Origin: an uncultured Bacteroidales bacterium
GTDB taxonomy: Bacteria > Bacteroidota > Bacteroidia > Bacteroidales > P3
Direction: 5' to 3'
Assembly (NCBI GenBank): GCA_900316515.1
Contig: ONDE01000008.1
Span: forward strand, 42,978 to 106,977
DNA length: 64,000 nt
Shown: positions 41,138-49,572 of the stretch, in pieces
Layout: each line of letters starts with the position of its first letter
Numbering within the stretch: the stretch's first letter is position 1
Program-made: the position numbers and the translations under genes
The notes under the pieces: model-generated
Databases searched by the model: none
The model's input: only the letters and a program-made list of their open reading frames with translations
Told to the model about the DNA's origin: nothing

Positions 41138-42121
41138 ATGATTGACCTCTTTCGCAAGAACACGCTGGTGCAGGTGCTGCTAATTCTAGTGGCCATACTG
41201 CTGCTGTGGGGTCGCTCGCTGGTGCATCCGCCAGCAATGGCCGACGGCGATGCAGTGCTCTACCACCTGCTTTATCTCGGCCTGTCGTCGCTGCCGCGCC
41301 TGGCTGTGATACTGGCAGTGCTGCTTATTCTTGTCGAAGGGGTATGGCTCAACCTGCTGCTGTCGGACATAGGCCTGGTGCCGCAAACGACACTGCTCCC
41401 CACCCTACTGTACATCATACTGATGAGCGCTCCGGCGACAACCCTCACACCTATGGTTTTCGTGGGCGGCATAATGATTGCCATAACCCACCAACTGATG
41501 CTGAGGACCACGTTGCTGACCATCTCGACCGAGAAAATATGCAGCGCCACAGCGTTGATAGGGTTGGCTTCGATGTTCTACCTGCCGTCGCTGGCGTTGG
41601 TATTGAGCTACCTGCTAGTTGTTGTAAACTACCGTCTGTACAGCCTGCGCGACTGGATGGCCATGCTGCTTGGCTTGATGGCACCATACATAGTGTTACT
41701 CACAGTGCTGTTTCTCACCGACAACCTGTCGATATGGTGGAGCGGCACCTACTATTCATTGAGCGCGACAACACTGCCATCCGGAACCGACAAGATCCTT
41801 GCCATCATCGGCGACATTGTGATAATACTCGTCTTCCTGGTAAGCCTCTTCGTACTATGGGGCCACCTTGGCGAGCACCCAATCGTGTGGCAGAAAAACG
41901 CCACCACGGTGATGCTGCTGTCGGTCGGTTGTGCCGCCATGCTGGCATACTCACACGTATTCCCTGTCGACATGCGTTCCTTTGCCGTTCCCTTCGCGCT
42001 CTGCGGGCTGCACCTGCTGATGCCCGAGAAAGCCACCCACAGCTATGGACGTCGCAAGAAACGCAATTGGGTATTCGACATAATACTCATTCTGACCTTT
42101 GTCGCCGCGCTGATATGCTGA
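41138..42121 (+). CDS. Polytopic membrane protein (DUF6427-like)
   Basis: 327 residues with about nine hydrophobic helices and short loops, ending in a basic segment (YGRRKKRNW) and a last helix. Hydrophobic starts such as VQVLLILVAILLLWGRSLV and LPSLALVLSYLLVVVNYRLY resemble the Bacteroidota-only DUF6427 family. The function is not known. It lies 4 bp after the protease gene and overlaps rnhB by 7 bp, so it is co-transcribed with both. Confidence 0.75.
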   Translation: MIDLFRKNTLVQVLLILVAILLLWGRSLVHPPAMADGDAVLYHLLYLGLSSLPRLAVILAVLLILVEGVWLNLLLSDIGLVPQTTLLPTLLYIILMSAPATTLTPMVFVGGIMIAITHQLMLRTTLLTISTEKICSATALIGLASMFYLPSLALVLSYLLVVVNYRLYSLRDWMAMLLGLMAPYIVLLTVLFLTDNLSIWWSGTYYSLSATTLPSGTDKILAIIGDIVIILVFLVSLFVLWGHLGEHPIVWQKNATTVMLLSVGCAAMLAYSHVFPVDMRSFAVPFALCGLHLLMPEKATHSYGRRKKRNWVFDIILILTFVAALIC

Positions 42122-42759
42122 AACCTTGGCTCATAGAAGGACGCTGCGAGGCCGGTTGCGACGAAGCCGGCCGTGGGCCGCTGGCAGGTCCCGTGACTGC
42201 CGCAGCCGTAGTACTGCCTCGCGACTACAGCAACCCTGTGCTCAACGACTCGAAGCAACTCAGCGAACGCCAACGCGACATGCTGCGCGGCGAGATAGAA
42301 GCCAATGCCGACGCATGGGCTGTGGCCACCGTAGAGCCCGAGGAGATTGACCGCCTCAACATACTGCATGCCGCCACCCACGCCATGTGCTTGGCGGCGA
42401 AAGCCCTCTGCGGCGAGGTGGCCGACAATGTTGTCTGCGGTGGGAAAGCGCTGGGGAACCGTATGCCCGAGTTCCTGCTTATCGATGGTAACCGTTTCTA
42501 CAACGAGGCCCAACTGCCTTACCAATGCTTCGTACACGGCGACGCCCTCTATATGGCCATCGCCGCCGCCAGCATACTGGCCAAGACACACCGCGACGAG
42601 CTGATGGTGCAGCTACACAACCAATACCCACACTACGGCTGGGACCGCAACAAAGGCTACCCCACCGCTGAACACTACCAAGCCATCGAGGAATATGGCA
42701 TCACCCCACAACACCGCCGTAGCTTCACACTCTACAAACAACACACCCTCTTCGAATAA
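42115..42759 (+). CDS. rnhB: Ribonuclease HII
   Basis: Cleaves RNA in RNA-DNA hybrids and at single ribonucleotides in DNA. 214 residues from the ATG at 42115; the frame is open much further upstream but that part overlaps the membrane protein gene and is not coding-like. Signature CDEAGRGPLAGPVTAAAVVL carries the first catalytic Asp-Glu. LNDSKQLSERQRD, a third acidic residue in LLIDGN and a fourth in KTHRDELM follow. The ending YPTAEHYQAIEEYGITPQHR is typical. Length is normal for bacterial RNase HII. Confidence 0.96.
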   Translation: MLKPWLIEGRCEAGCDEAGRGPLAGPVTAAAVVLPRDYSNPVLNDSKQLSERQRDMLRGEIEANADAWAVATVEPEEIDRLNILHAATHAMCLAAKALCGEVADNVVCGGKALGNRMPEFLLIDGNRFYNEAQLPYQCFVHGDALYMAIAAASILAKTHRDELMVQLHNQYPHYGWDRNKGYPTAEHYQAIEEYGITPQHRRSFTLYKQHTLFE

Positions 42760-42766
42760 CAATATG

Positions 42767-42876
42767 GAAGTTAAAGAATTAAAGAAGTTATCGCGCTACG
42801 CGCTAGAAGTTAAAGACAATACCGCCAGTCAGCACATTCGTCTTTAACTACTTTAACTACTTAACTACTTTAACTC
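42767..42876. repeat. Inverted pair of GTTAAAGAA-type tandem tracts
   Basis: GAAGTTAAAGAATTAAAGAA (from 42767) and AGAAGTTAAAGAC (to 42816) face GTCTTTAACTACTTTAACTA and further units to 42876. The loop has a GCGCTACGCGC palindrome. It may terminate the protease-rnhB transcript; no gene is present in this gap. Confidence 0.65.
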
Positions 42877-42892
42877 CCCAAAAGAAAGATAT

Positions 42893-43438
42893 ATGTTCGA
42901 CTTCATCAAAGAAATCCATCGCAGGAAGATTATCCGCGACCTCAAGGCAACACCTCGCGAGAAAAAGATAGACAATATCGACGAGATAAAAAGCATCGGC
43001 GTCATCTGCCGTCTCGGCGACGAGCAGAACTGGAACATCCTGAACCACTTTGCCAAGGTGATGGAGAACCAAGGCAAAAGAGTAGCTTTCATCGCATTGA
43101 TGGAACGCGAGCAGAACATCAACTTCGTCATCACCCACCAAGGAACACATATCGTACGCAGCAAGAGCGACTTCAACTTCTGGGGCATGCCGAGCTACGA
43201 ATCGATACGTCCTTTCGTCGAGCAGCATTTCGACCTGCTTATCGACACCATAGGCGAGGAGAATTTCTTCGCCCAATATGTGGCTTTGCGAACCACCGCC
43301 AACCTCAAGGTTGCCTATGCCACACCTGTGGAAGACCCCACAGAAGTCTTCGACCTCATTATCCGTGGCGACGGCCAGGTAGAGCTCAAAGGCTTCTTCA
43401 ACAATGTGATTGAATATTTAAGCATGATTAAAAAATGA
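42893..43438 (+). CDS. DUF6913-like conserved protein
   Basis: 181 residues, no signal peptide. It contains a Rossmann-like pattern (KSIGVICRLGDEQNWNILNH; GKRVAFIALMEREQN) and later FDLLIDTIGEENFFAQYVAL and FDLIIRGDGQVELKGFFNNV. This is a Bacteroidota-specific family often placed before dapA; I recall it as DUF6913 but could not check. It overlaps dapA by 4 bp, so expression is coupled. No function is known. Confidence 0.75.
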   Translation: MFDFIKEIHRRKIIRDLKATPREKKIDNIDEIKSIGVICRLGDEQNWNILNHFAKVMENQGKRVAFIALMEREQNINFVITHQGTHIVRSKSDFNFWGMPSYESIRPFVEQHFDLLIDTIGEENFFAQYVALRTTANLKVAYATPVEDPTEVFDLIIRGDGQVELKGFFNNVIEYLSMIKK

Positions 43439-44325
43439 AACAGCCTATCTTCACCGGCACCGGGGTGGCTCTCATCACCCCCTTCCGTCGCGGACAGGAG
43501 ACCGTTGACTTCACCAAGCTCGAAGGCCTTATAGAGAACATCATAGCCTCAGGCGTTGACTATATCGTTGCCCTCGGCACCACCAGCGAATCTGCCACCA
43601 TGACCGAGAGCGAACGCGCCGCCGTGCAGGAGTTCATCGTCGAAACCGTCAACAACCGAGTGCCCATCATGTTGGGCATGGGAGGCAACAACACCTTGAG
43701 CCTCACCGACTCGTTGGCACGCACCAACTTCGAAGGCATCTCGGCCATCCTCTCTGTGGCGCCTTACTACAACAAACCCAACCAGCGCGGTCTCATTGCC
43801 CACTTCCGCTCGGTGGCCGAAGCATCACCGGTACCTGTGGTCATCTACAACGTCCCTGGTCGCACCGGCGTCAACATAAGTGCCGAGACCACCCTTACCC
43901 TGGCAAAAGAATGCCCCAACATCATCGGCATCAAGGAGGCTTCGGGCAACATCCAGCAGGCTATGGAGATACTTCGCAACCGTCCCGACGGTTTCCGCGT
44001 AATCTCGGGCGACGACGCCATCACCTGCCCCCTCATCGCAATGGGTGCCGACGGCGTCATCTCGGTCATTGCCAACGCAATGCCCAAGGAGACCTCCGAC
44101 ATGGTGCGTTTCGCCCTAAAAGGCGACATGAAGAAGGCCCTGCCACTACACTACCGCCTGCTGCCATTGATGAACGCCATTTTCGAAGAAGGCAATCCCA
44201 CAGGCATCAAAGCCCTACTCGAAGTACAAGGCATGATATACAACGTGCTACGCCTGCCGCTGGTCAAAGCATCAAAGACACTCACCAACAAACTCGTCAC
44301 CCTCTACAATGATTTTAGAGGCTAA
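43435..44325 (+). CDS. dapA: 4-hydroxy-tetrahydrodipicolinate synthase
   Basis: Condenses pyruvate with aspartate semialdehyde, the first committed step to diaminopimelate and lysine. 296 residues, normal length. Seen: GTGVALITPF, ALGTTSESATMTESER, the catalytic Tyr in YNVPGRTG and the Schiff-base Lys in IIGIKEASGN, followed by VISGDDAITCPLIAMGADGV. The gene has a 4-bp overlap upstream and a 17-bp overlap with the prenyl synthase downstream, indicating an operon with both. Confidence 0.96.
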   Translation: MKQPIFTGTGVALITPFRRGQETVDFTKLEGLIENIIASGVDYIVALGTTSESATMTESERAAVQEFIVETVNNRVPIMLGMGGNNTLSLTDSLARTNFEGISAILSVAPYYNKPNQRGLIAHFRSVAEASPVPVVIYNVPGRTGVNISAETTLTLAKECPNIIGIKEASGNIQQAMEILRNRPDGFRVISGDDAITCPLIAMGADGVISVIANAMPKETSDMVRFALKGDMKKALPLHYRLLPLMNAIFEEGNPTGIKALLEVQGMIYNVLRLPLVKASKTLTNKLVTLYNDFRG

Positions 44326-45007
44326 CCTTGAACAAGTACGCGCTGAATACCTGCGGCGTACCACTTCCGGCGACGGCACCTTGCTGCGCTCAGTGGAACA
44401 GTATGCCACATCGCGCAATGGCAAAATGCTGCGCCCGCGCCTGCTGCTGTCCGCTGCCGCCACCCTTGGCGACGAGGTCCTCAACAGCCGCCGCACACTG
44501 CTTCTGGCCGTAGCCGTAGAGATGCTGCACAATGCCTCGTTACTGCACGACGACGTGATAGACAACGACCTGCAGCGTCGCGGACAGCCATCGGTCAACG
44601 CCCGTTGGGGCAACGCCACGGCAGTACTCGTCGGCGACTACTTGCTGGCACAAATCATGTGCCTCCTCGATGAAGTCGATGACCGCGATGCCACCCGTCG
44701 CATCAACCAGACGGTAATAGCAATGACCGAAGCCGAACTACTGGCGCAAGAGACTCTCAAACAGCCATGCAATAAGGCAATCAAGCAATACCTGGCCATC
44801 ATCGATGGCAAGACTGCACGTCTCTTCGCCACGGCCTGTGCCCTTGGCAACCCAGAGTACGAAGATTTCGGGCTCCACTACGGACGCCTCTTCCAGTTGC
44901 GCGATGACATAGCCGACAACGAGGCCACGCCATTCACAGCCGACCTTATCAGACAGGAAGAACAAGCCCTCGCAGCAATAAAACCAGCACTTTCGATACA
45001 AATATAA
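44309..45007 (+). CDS. Short polyprenyl synthetase-like protein
   Basis: 232 residues against about 320 for typical trans-polyprenyl synthases. The first Asp-rich motif is present (LLHDDVIDNDLQRRGQPSVN) with the upstream GKMLRPRLLL. The helix around QYLAIIDGKTARLFATACAL is also present. The second motif is LRDDIADNE. The protein stops about 40 residues later, so the C-terminal helical third is missing and the end (ALAAIKPALSIQI) is short. It may be a reduced active form or a degraded one. Products such as octaprenyl or farnesyl diphosphate cannot be deduced. Confidence 0.82.
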   Translation: MILEANLEQVRAEYLRRTTSGDGTLLRSVEQYATSRNGKMLRPRLLLSAAATLGDEVLNSRRTLLLAVAVEMLHNASLLHDDVIDNDLQRRGQPSVNARWGNATAVLVGDYLLAQIMCLLDEVDDRDATRRINQTVIAMTEAELLAQETLKQPCNKAIKQYLAIIDGKTARLFATACALGNPEYEDFGLHYGRLFQLRDDIADNEATPFTADLIRQEEQALAAIKPALSIQI

Positions 45008-45030
45008 AAATAAAAAACAACACACACAAT

Positions 45031-45525
45031 ATGAAAAAGCTGTTATTAGCCCTCGCTGCCATCGCCCTTGCAGGCAGCCTTATGGCACAAGGAGCCAAGC
45101 TCCCCGAGAACATCACCCTCAAGAGCCTCGACGGCCAGAGTGTACCTTCGTCGGTAATCAAAAACGACGGCAAGCCCGTAATCATCTCGTTCTGGGCCAC
45201 ATGGTGCAAGCCCTGCAACCGCGAGCTCAACAACATCAAAGAGGTCTACGAAGAGTGGCAGAATGAGACCGGCGTCAAGCTGGTGGCCATCAGCATCGAC
45301 GACGCCCGCTCGGCAGCCCGTGTAAAGCCGCATGTCGACGGCAACGACTGGCCCTACGAGGTATACCTCGACCAGAACAGCGACCTCAAGCGCGCCATGA
45401 ACGTGGTCAACGTGCCCCACACCTTCATCCTCAACGGCGAGGGCGAGATAGTGTGGCAACACACCGGCTACCAGGACGGCGGCGAGGAAGAGGTGATTGA
45501 AAAAGTGCGCGAGCTGGTGAAATAA
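45031..45525 (+). CDS. TlpA-like thioredoxin family protein
   Basis: 164 residues with signal peptide MKKLLLALAAIALAGSLMAQ. The thioredoxin domain has the active site FWATWCKPCNRE (CKPC) and the cis-proline region NVPHTFIL. Periplasmic thiol-disulfide oxidoreductase of TlpA/ResA type, acting on Cys residues of envelope proteins. It is followed by a DUF6029-like barrel and a Cys-containing Omp28-like lipoprotein, which may be substrates or partners. Confidence 0.92.
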   Translation: MKKLLLALAAIALAGSLMAQGAKLPENITLKSLDGQSVPSSVIKNDGKPVIISFWATWCKPCNRELNNIKEVYEEWQNETGVKLVAISIDDARSAARVKPHVDGNDWPYEVYLDQNSDLKRAMNVVNVPHTFILNGEGEIVWQHTGYQDGGEEEVIEKVRELVK

Positions 45526-45565
45526 CCCACCAGGCACCATAAAAACGCCCACTGATCTTCAGTCG

Positions 45566-45646
45566 TTTACCAGCATTTCTTCAGTATTTCTTCAGTCATC
45601 CACTGAAGAAATACTGAAGAAATACTGAAGAAATAGCGAAGAACAG
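45566..45646 (+). repeat. GAAGAA-type inverted repeat, copy 3
   Basis: TTTACC (45566), arm TTTCTTCAGTATTTCTTCAG (from 45576), loop CATCC, arm ACTGAAGAAATACTGAAGAA and further units, ending GAAGAACAGGG. Eleven-bp period. It lies between the thioredoxin gene and the DUF6029-like gene. Compare 24007-24062 and 35621-35707. Confidence 0.85.
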
Positions 45647-45680
45647 GGCGCGATGACAGATAATTAATATTAGTGTATAT

Positions 45681-47351
45681 ATGATTAAACGACTATTTCT
45701 CCTGGCGGGTTTTGCCTGCCTTGTTGCGTCAGCAGCTACCGCCCAGGGCATACTGGGTGGACACGTGACCGGCAATGTGCAGCTCGATGCACAAGTGAGT
45801 CACAAGGACAGCGTGATAGGTGCCAACGACGTGCCCGAGAACCTGCTGATGAACGCCCGCGCCGACATACTCTACACCAACGGCGACTTCAGCGCAGGCC
45901 TGCGCTTCGAGATGTACCAAAACCCCATGCTGGGCTTCGACCCGCAATACAAGGGTCAGGGACTGGCCAACTATTTCGTGGCCTACAACGGTTCGTGGCT
46001 GAGCGTAACGGCTGGTAACTTCTACGAGCAGTTCGGCAGCGGCATGATTCTGCGCACCTACGAGGACCGCTACCTGGGCCTCGACAACTCGCTCCTCGGC
46101 CTCAACCTGACGTTCCGCCCCTGGCAGGGTGTCACCATCAAGGCTCTTGCCGGCCGCCAGCGCATCTTCTGGAGCTACGGCGAAGGCATCGTGCGCGGCA
46201 TCGACGGCGAGGTGAACTTCAACAGCATCATCAAGGCCATGCAGGACAGCAAGTTCCGCGCCACGCTGGGAGCCAGTTTCGTTAGCAAGTACGAACCCGA
46301 CGAGAGCATCGTCTCGGCCTCCGACCCCGAGTACCGCCTCAACCTGCCGCTCAACGTGGGCGCCGCCGCCGTACGTGCCGACCTCGGCTTCGGCGGTCTG
46401 TCGCTGCAAACCGAATACGTGCGCAAAGGCCAGGACCCATCGGCTATGAACGGATACATCTATCGTCCCGGCCAGGCGCTGCTGCTCGACCTCAGCTACT
46501 CGCAGCGCGGCTTCAGCGCCGGCATCCAGGCCAAGCGCATCGACAATATGGGCTACAAGTCGGTCCGTTCGCAGAGCGGCGAGATGCTGTTCATCAACTA
46601 CCTGCCGGCCATCACCAAGAACCACACCTACGCCTTCCTCACCATGTATCCCTACGCAACCCAGGTGAACGGTGAGCAGGGCCTGCAGGCCGACGTGATG
46701 TACAAGTTCAAGAAAGGGAGTTTCCTCGGTGGCGATTACGGCATGGACCTGCATGTCAACTCGTCGGTAGTGACCACCCTCGACACTACCATCACCGGCG
46801 GTGCCGGCACCGAAGGCTATATCGTGAATTCAGGTATCGGTGCCCTCTTCTACGGCGACGTGTCGGTCGAGCTGGCCCGCAAGCTTTCGAAGACCGTGAA
46901 ACTCAACGTCACCTATGCCTATCAGGTGTTCAACCCTGAAGCCGAAGGACATTCCGGCCTGGACTTGGTGCACAACAACGTGGTCATTGCCGACCTCTCG
47001 TGGAAGCTCAACAAAAAGCACTCGATGCGCTTCGAGGCCGAATGGATGGGTAGCGACAGCTACTACGACGCCTCCGACGCACACCACATCGACCGCCGTT
47101 CGGGCGACTGGATAATGGGCTTGGTGGAATGGAATATAGGCACCCACTGGTTCGTCTCGGCTAGCGACCAGTACGCCTACAACGACGGCATCGGCAACTA
47201 CTACAACCTCAGCGTGGGCTACACCCACGGTGCTACACGCCTGCAGGTGGGCTACGGCAAGCAGCGCGAAGGCCTGCTGTGCATCGGCGGTGTATGCCGT
47301 CCGGTGCCCGCCAGCAACGGATTGACCTTCAGTTTAACCACTAGTTTCTAA
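45681..47351 (+). CDS. DUF6029-like outer-membrane protein
   Basis: 556 residues with signal peptide MIKRLFLLAGFACLVASAAT. Many amphipathic strands ending in aromatic residues suggest a beta-barrel. Motifs such as GLRFEMYQNPMLGFD and VTAGNFYEQFGSGMILRTYE are what I recall for DUF6029. C-terminal residue Phe (LTTSF) fits outer-membrane assembly. It is followed after 6 bp by an Omp28-like lipoprotein, a pairing I recall in Bacteroidales. Function unknown; a channel or a surface scaffold is possible. Confidence 0.8.
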   Translation: MIKRLFLLAGFACLVASAATAQGILGGHVTGNVQLDAQVSHKDSVIGANDVPENLLMNARADILYTNGDFSAGLRFEMYQNPMLGFDPQYKGQGLANYFVAYNGSWLSVTAGNFYEQFGSGMILRTYEDRYLGLDNSLLGLNLTFRPWQGVTIKALAGRQRIFWSYGEGIVRGIDGEVNFNSIIKAMQDSKFRATLGASFVSKYEPDESIVSASDPEYRLNLPLNVGAAAVRADLGFGGLSLQTEYVRKGQDPSAMNGYIYRPGQALLLDLSYSQRGFSAGIQAKRIDNMGYKSVRSQSGEMLFINYLPAITKNHTYAFLTMYPYATQVNGEQGLQADVMYKFKKGSFLGGDYGMDLHVNSSVVTTLDTTITGGAGTEGYIVNSGIGALFYGDVSVELARKLSKTVKLNVTYAYQVFNPEAEGHSGLDLVHNNVVIADLSWKLNKKHSMRFEAEWMGSDSYYDASDAHHIDRRSGDWIMGLVEWNIGTHWFVSASDQYAYNDGIGNYYNLSVGYTHGATRLQVGYGKQREGLLCIGGVCRPVPASNGLTFSLTTSF

Positions 47352-47357
47352 GAGACA

Positions 47358-48230
47358 ATGAAAAAGATATTAGCCATACTTCCCTTCGCGGCCCTGCTCT
47401 TTGCCGCCTGCGACAAGATAGAACCCGGCGACAACGGCGAGTACACCATCTTCGCCGGCGCTACGGCCTCCTGGATGGACGGAACCGCTATAGCCAATCC
47501 TGTGCACCGCGCGCTGGTGGAGAAATACACCGGTCCTAAATGCGTCAACTGCCCCACTGCCGACATCATCCTCACCGAAGCCCACGAGCGTATCGGCGAC
47601 CAGATGGTAATCCTCGCCATCACCCCCGGCGGCGGCGACGGCCTGCCATACACCGGCCAGCCCGATGTCAGCACCGAGGACGGCGACCAATGGGCCATGG
47701 CCTACGGCGGCAGTGTCAATATGTCGCTGCCATTCGTGATAGTCGACCGCGTGAAAACAGAGACAAACACCTTCTCGGGTGCCAACACCATGAGCGGTGT
47801 CGAGAATGTTGTCAACAGCATCATCGCTCAGGAGGCTGTGGCTGCCCTGGAGGTGTCGGCAACCAGTGCCGCCGATAGCACGGTGACCATCAATGTCAAC
47901 GTCAACTACCTGCAGGACTGCGACTCGGCCCTCAGCCTCACGTTGGCACTGATGGAAGACTCGTTGGTCTATTACCAAGCCGGCACACCCACGAACGGAG
48001 GCTCCCTGCAACCCGAGTACAGACACAACCACATGCTGCGCGATGTCATCACCGATGTGTGGGGAATCGATATTCAGGCCGAAGGCCGTGCCGGCGAGGC
48101 CCGCAAAGCCCGCTTCAGCTACACCCTGCCCAACGGAGTGGTAAAAGATAACTGCCATATCGTGGCTTTCATCTCGAACAAGGACAGCCGCCGCGTTGTC
48201 AACTGTGCCGAATGCAAGATAGATGAATAA
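47358..48230 (+). CDS. Omp28-related lipoprotein
   Basis: 290 residues. Lipobox in MKKILAILPFAALLFAAC (Cys18). The mature part opens a thioredoxin-like fold with a CxxC pair (KYTGPKCVNCPTADIILTEA), as in Porphyromonas Omp28-type proteins, and ends in an Ig-like half (STVTINVNVNYLQDC). Another Cys pair-like site is near the end (VVNCAECKIDE). It is likely surface exposed. The MATE gene starts inside its last codons (8-bp overlap). Confidence 0.85.
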   Translation: MKKILAILPFAALLFAACDKIEPGDNGEYTIFAGATASWMDGTAIANPVHRALVEKYTGPKCVNCPTADIILTEAHERIGDQMVILAITPGGGDGLPYTGQPDVSTEDGDQWAMAYGGSVNMSLPFVIVDRVKTETNTFSGANTMSGVENVVNSIIAQEAVAALEVSATSAADSTVTINVNVNYLQDCDSALSLTLALMEDSLVYYQAGTPTNGGSLQPEYRHNHMLRDVITDVWGIDIQAEGRAGEARKARFSYTLPNGVVKDNCHIVAFISNKDSRRVVNCAECKIDE

Positions 48231-49572
48231 GCGAATACTGGGGCTGGCATTGCCCAACATAGTGACCAACATCACCGTGCCGCTGCTCGGCATGGTGGAT
48301 ATGGCCATTGTGGGTCACCTCTCTGGCGACCACATTGGCGCTATAGCCATCGGCACCCAAATATTCAACCTCATCTATTGGAACTTCGGCTTCCTGCGTA
48401 TGGGCACCAGCGGCTTCACCGCCCAGGCCTTCGGTGCCGAGCGGTGGGACGATGCGGTGAAGATTCTCATCCGCGCCTGTGCCATCGCGCTCACCATTGC
48501 CCTGCTGCTCATTGCATTGCAGTGGCCCATATCGCTGGCCGTGCCCTACATCTTCGAGAGCAGCAACCATGTGCTGGGCCTCGCGCTCACCTACTTCTTT
48601 GTGCGCATCTGGGCAGCACCCGCCACGCTGGGGCTCTACGCTATCAAGGGGTGGTTCATCGGCATGCAGGACTCGAAGACCCCCATGTGGATAGCCATCG
48701 CACTCAACTGCGTCAACATAGCCCTCTCGCTGCTGTTCGTCATCGTGCTCAAATGGGACATCTTCGGCGTAGCTCTGGGCACCGTGCTGGCCAACTACAG
48801 CGGCCTGCTGCTCGGCATCATCTTCCTGCGCCGTAAATTCCACAGAAACAATAATCTTTCAACTTTAAACCTTAAACCTTCTACTTTAAAAGACGCTTTG
48901 CACTGGGCCGACATGCGCCGTTTCTTCAAGGTCAACGGTGACATCTTCCTGCGCACCCTGTGCCTGTCTGGAGTGTTCACCTTCATCACCGCAGCCTCTT
49001 CGCACATCAGCGACCAGATACTGGCTGTCGATGCCCTGCTGCTGCAGTTCTTCACCCTCTTCAGCTATATCATGGACGGCTTCGCCTACGCAGGCGAAAG
49101 CCTCGTTGGCCGACATATCGGTGCCAAACAGCAACGCCACCTGAAGCTGGCCGTACGCCTGTTGATTATGTGGGGCATGGCGCTGACGGTGGTGTTCACC
49201 GGCCTCTACGCCGCTTTCGGCAACCAGTTCCTGCACATCTTCACCGACCAGCAGGACGTTATCACGGCCGCCGGGGATTATATGTACTGGGTGTTGGTGA
49301 TACCCATCTGCGGCTTCGCGGCATTTCTTTTCGACGGCATATTCATAGGCGCCACCGCCACGCGCACCATGCGCAACGCCATGTTCGTAGCCACAGCCGC
49401 CTTCTTCCTCATCTACTATGGATTGAAATACTACGGTCTGAACCACATCGGTCACCTTACAGACCACGGATGGAACAACAACCTGTGGACCGCCTTCATG
49501 GTGTTCCTCATACTCCGCGGCCTGCTACAGGCAATCCGTGTCAGAAAAGACATATACTCACAGGCACTATGA
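48223..49572 (+). CDS. MATE family efflux transporter
   Basis: 449 residues, twelve transmembrane helices in two halves. MATE wording: LALPNIVTNITVPLLGMVDM at the start, then GTQIFNLIYWNFGFLRMGTS and AFGAERWDD. Likely Na+- or H+-driven export of drugs or metabolites (DinF subgroup). The cytoplasmic loop between the halves (NNNLSTLNLKPSTLKD) is encoded by a CTTTCAACTTTAAACC tandem tract (48853-48892) of the type seen between genes, so this loop appears to have grown by repeat expansion. Translationally coupled on both sides. Confidence 0.93.
   Translation: MNKRILGLALPNIVTNITVPLLGMVDMAIVGHLSGDHIGAIAIGTQIFNLIYWNFGFLRMGTSGFTAQAFGAERWDDAVKILIRACAIALTIALLLIALQWPISLAVPYIFESSNHVLGLALTYFFVRIWAAPATLGLYAIKGWFIGMQDSKTPMWIAIALNCVNIALSLLFVIVLKWDIFGVALGTVLANYSGLLLGIIFLRRKFHRNNNLSTLNLKPSTLKDALHWADMRRFFKVNGDIFLRTLCLSGVFTFITAASSHISDQILAVDALLLQFFTLFSYIMDGFAYAGESLVGRHIGAKQQRHLKLAVRLLIMWGMALTVVFTGLYAAFGNQFLHIFTDQQDVITAAGDYMYWVLVIPICGFAAFLFDGIFIGATATRTMRNAMFVATAAFFLIYYGLKYYGLNHIGHLTDHGWNNNLWTAFMVFLILRGLLQAIRVRKDIYSQAL

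Noticed and set aside
41206..42759. 517-residue start for RNase HII
   Set aside because: The extra N-terminus overlaps the membrane protein gene out of frame; the ATG at 42115 gives the normal RNase HII length.
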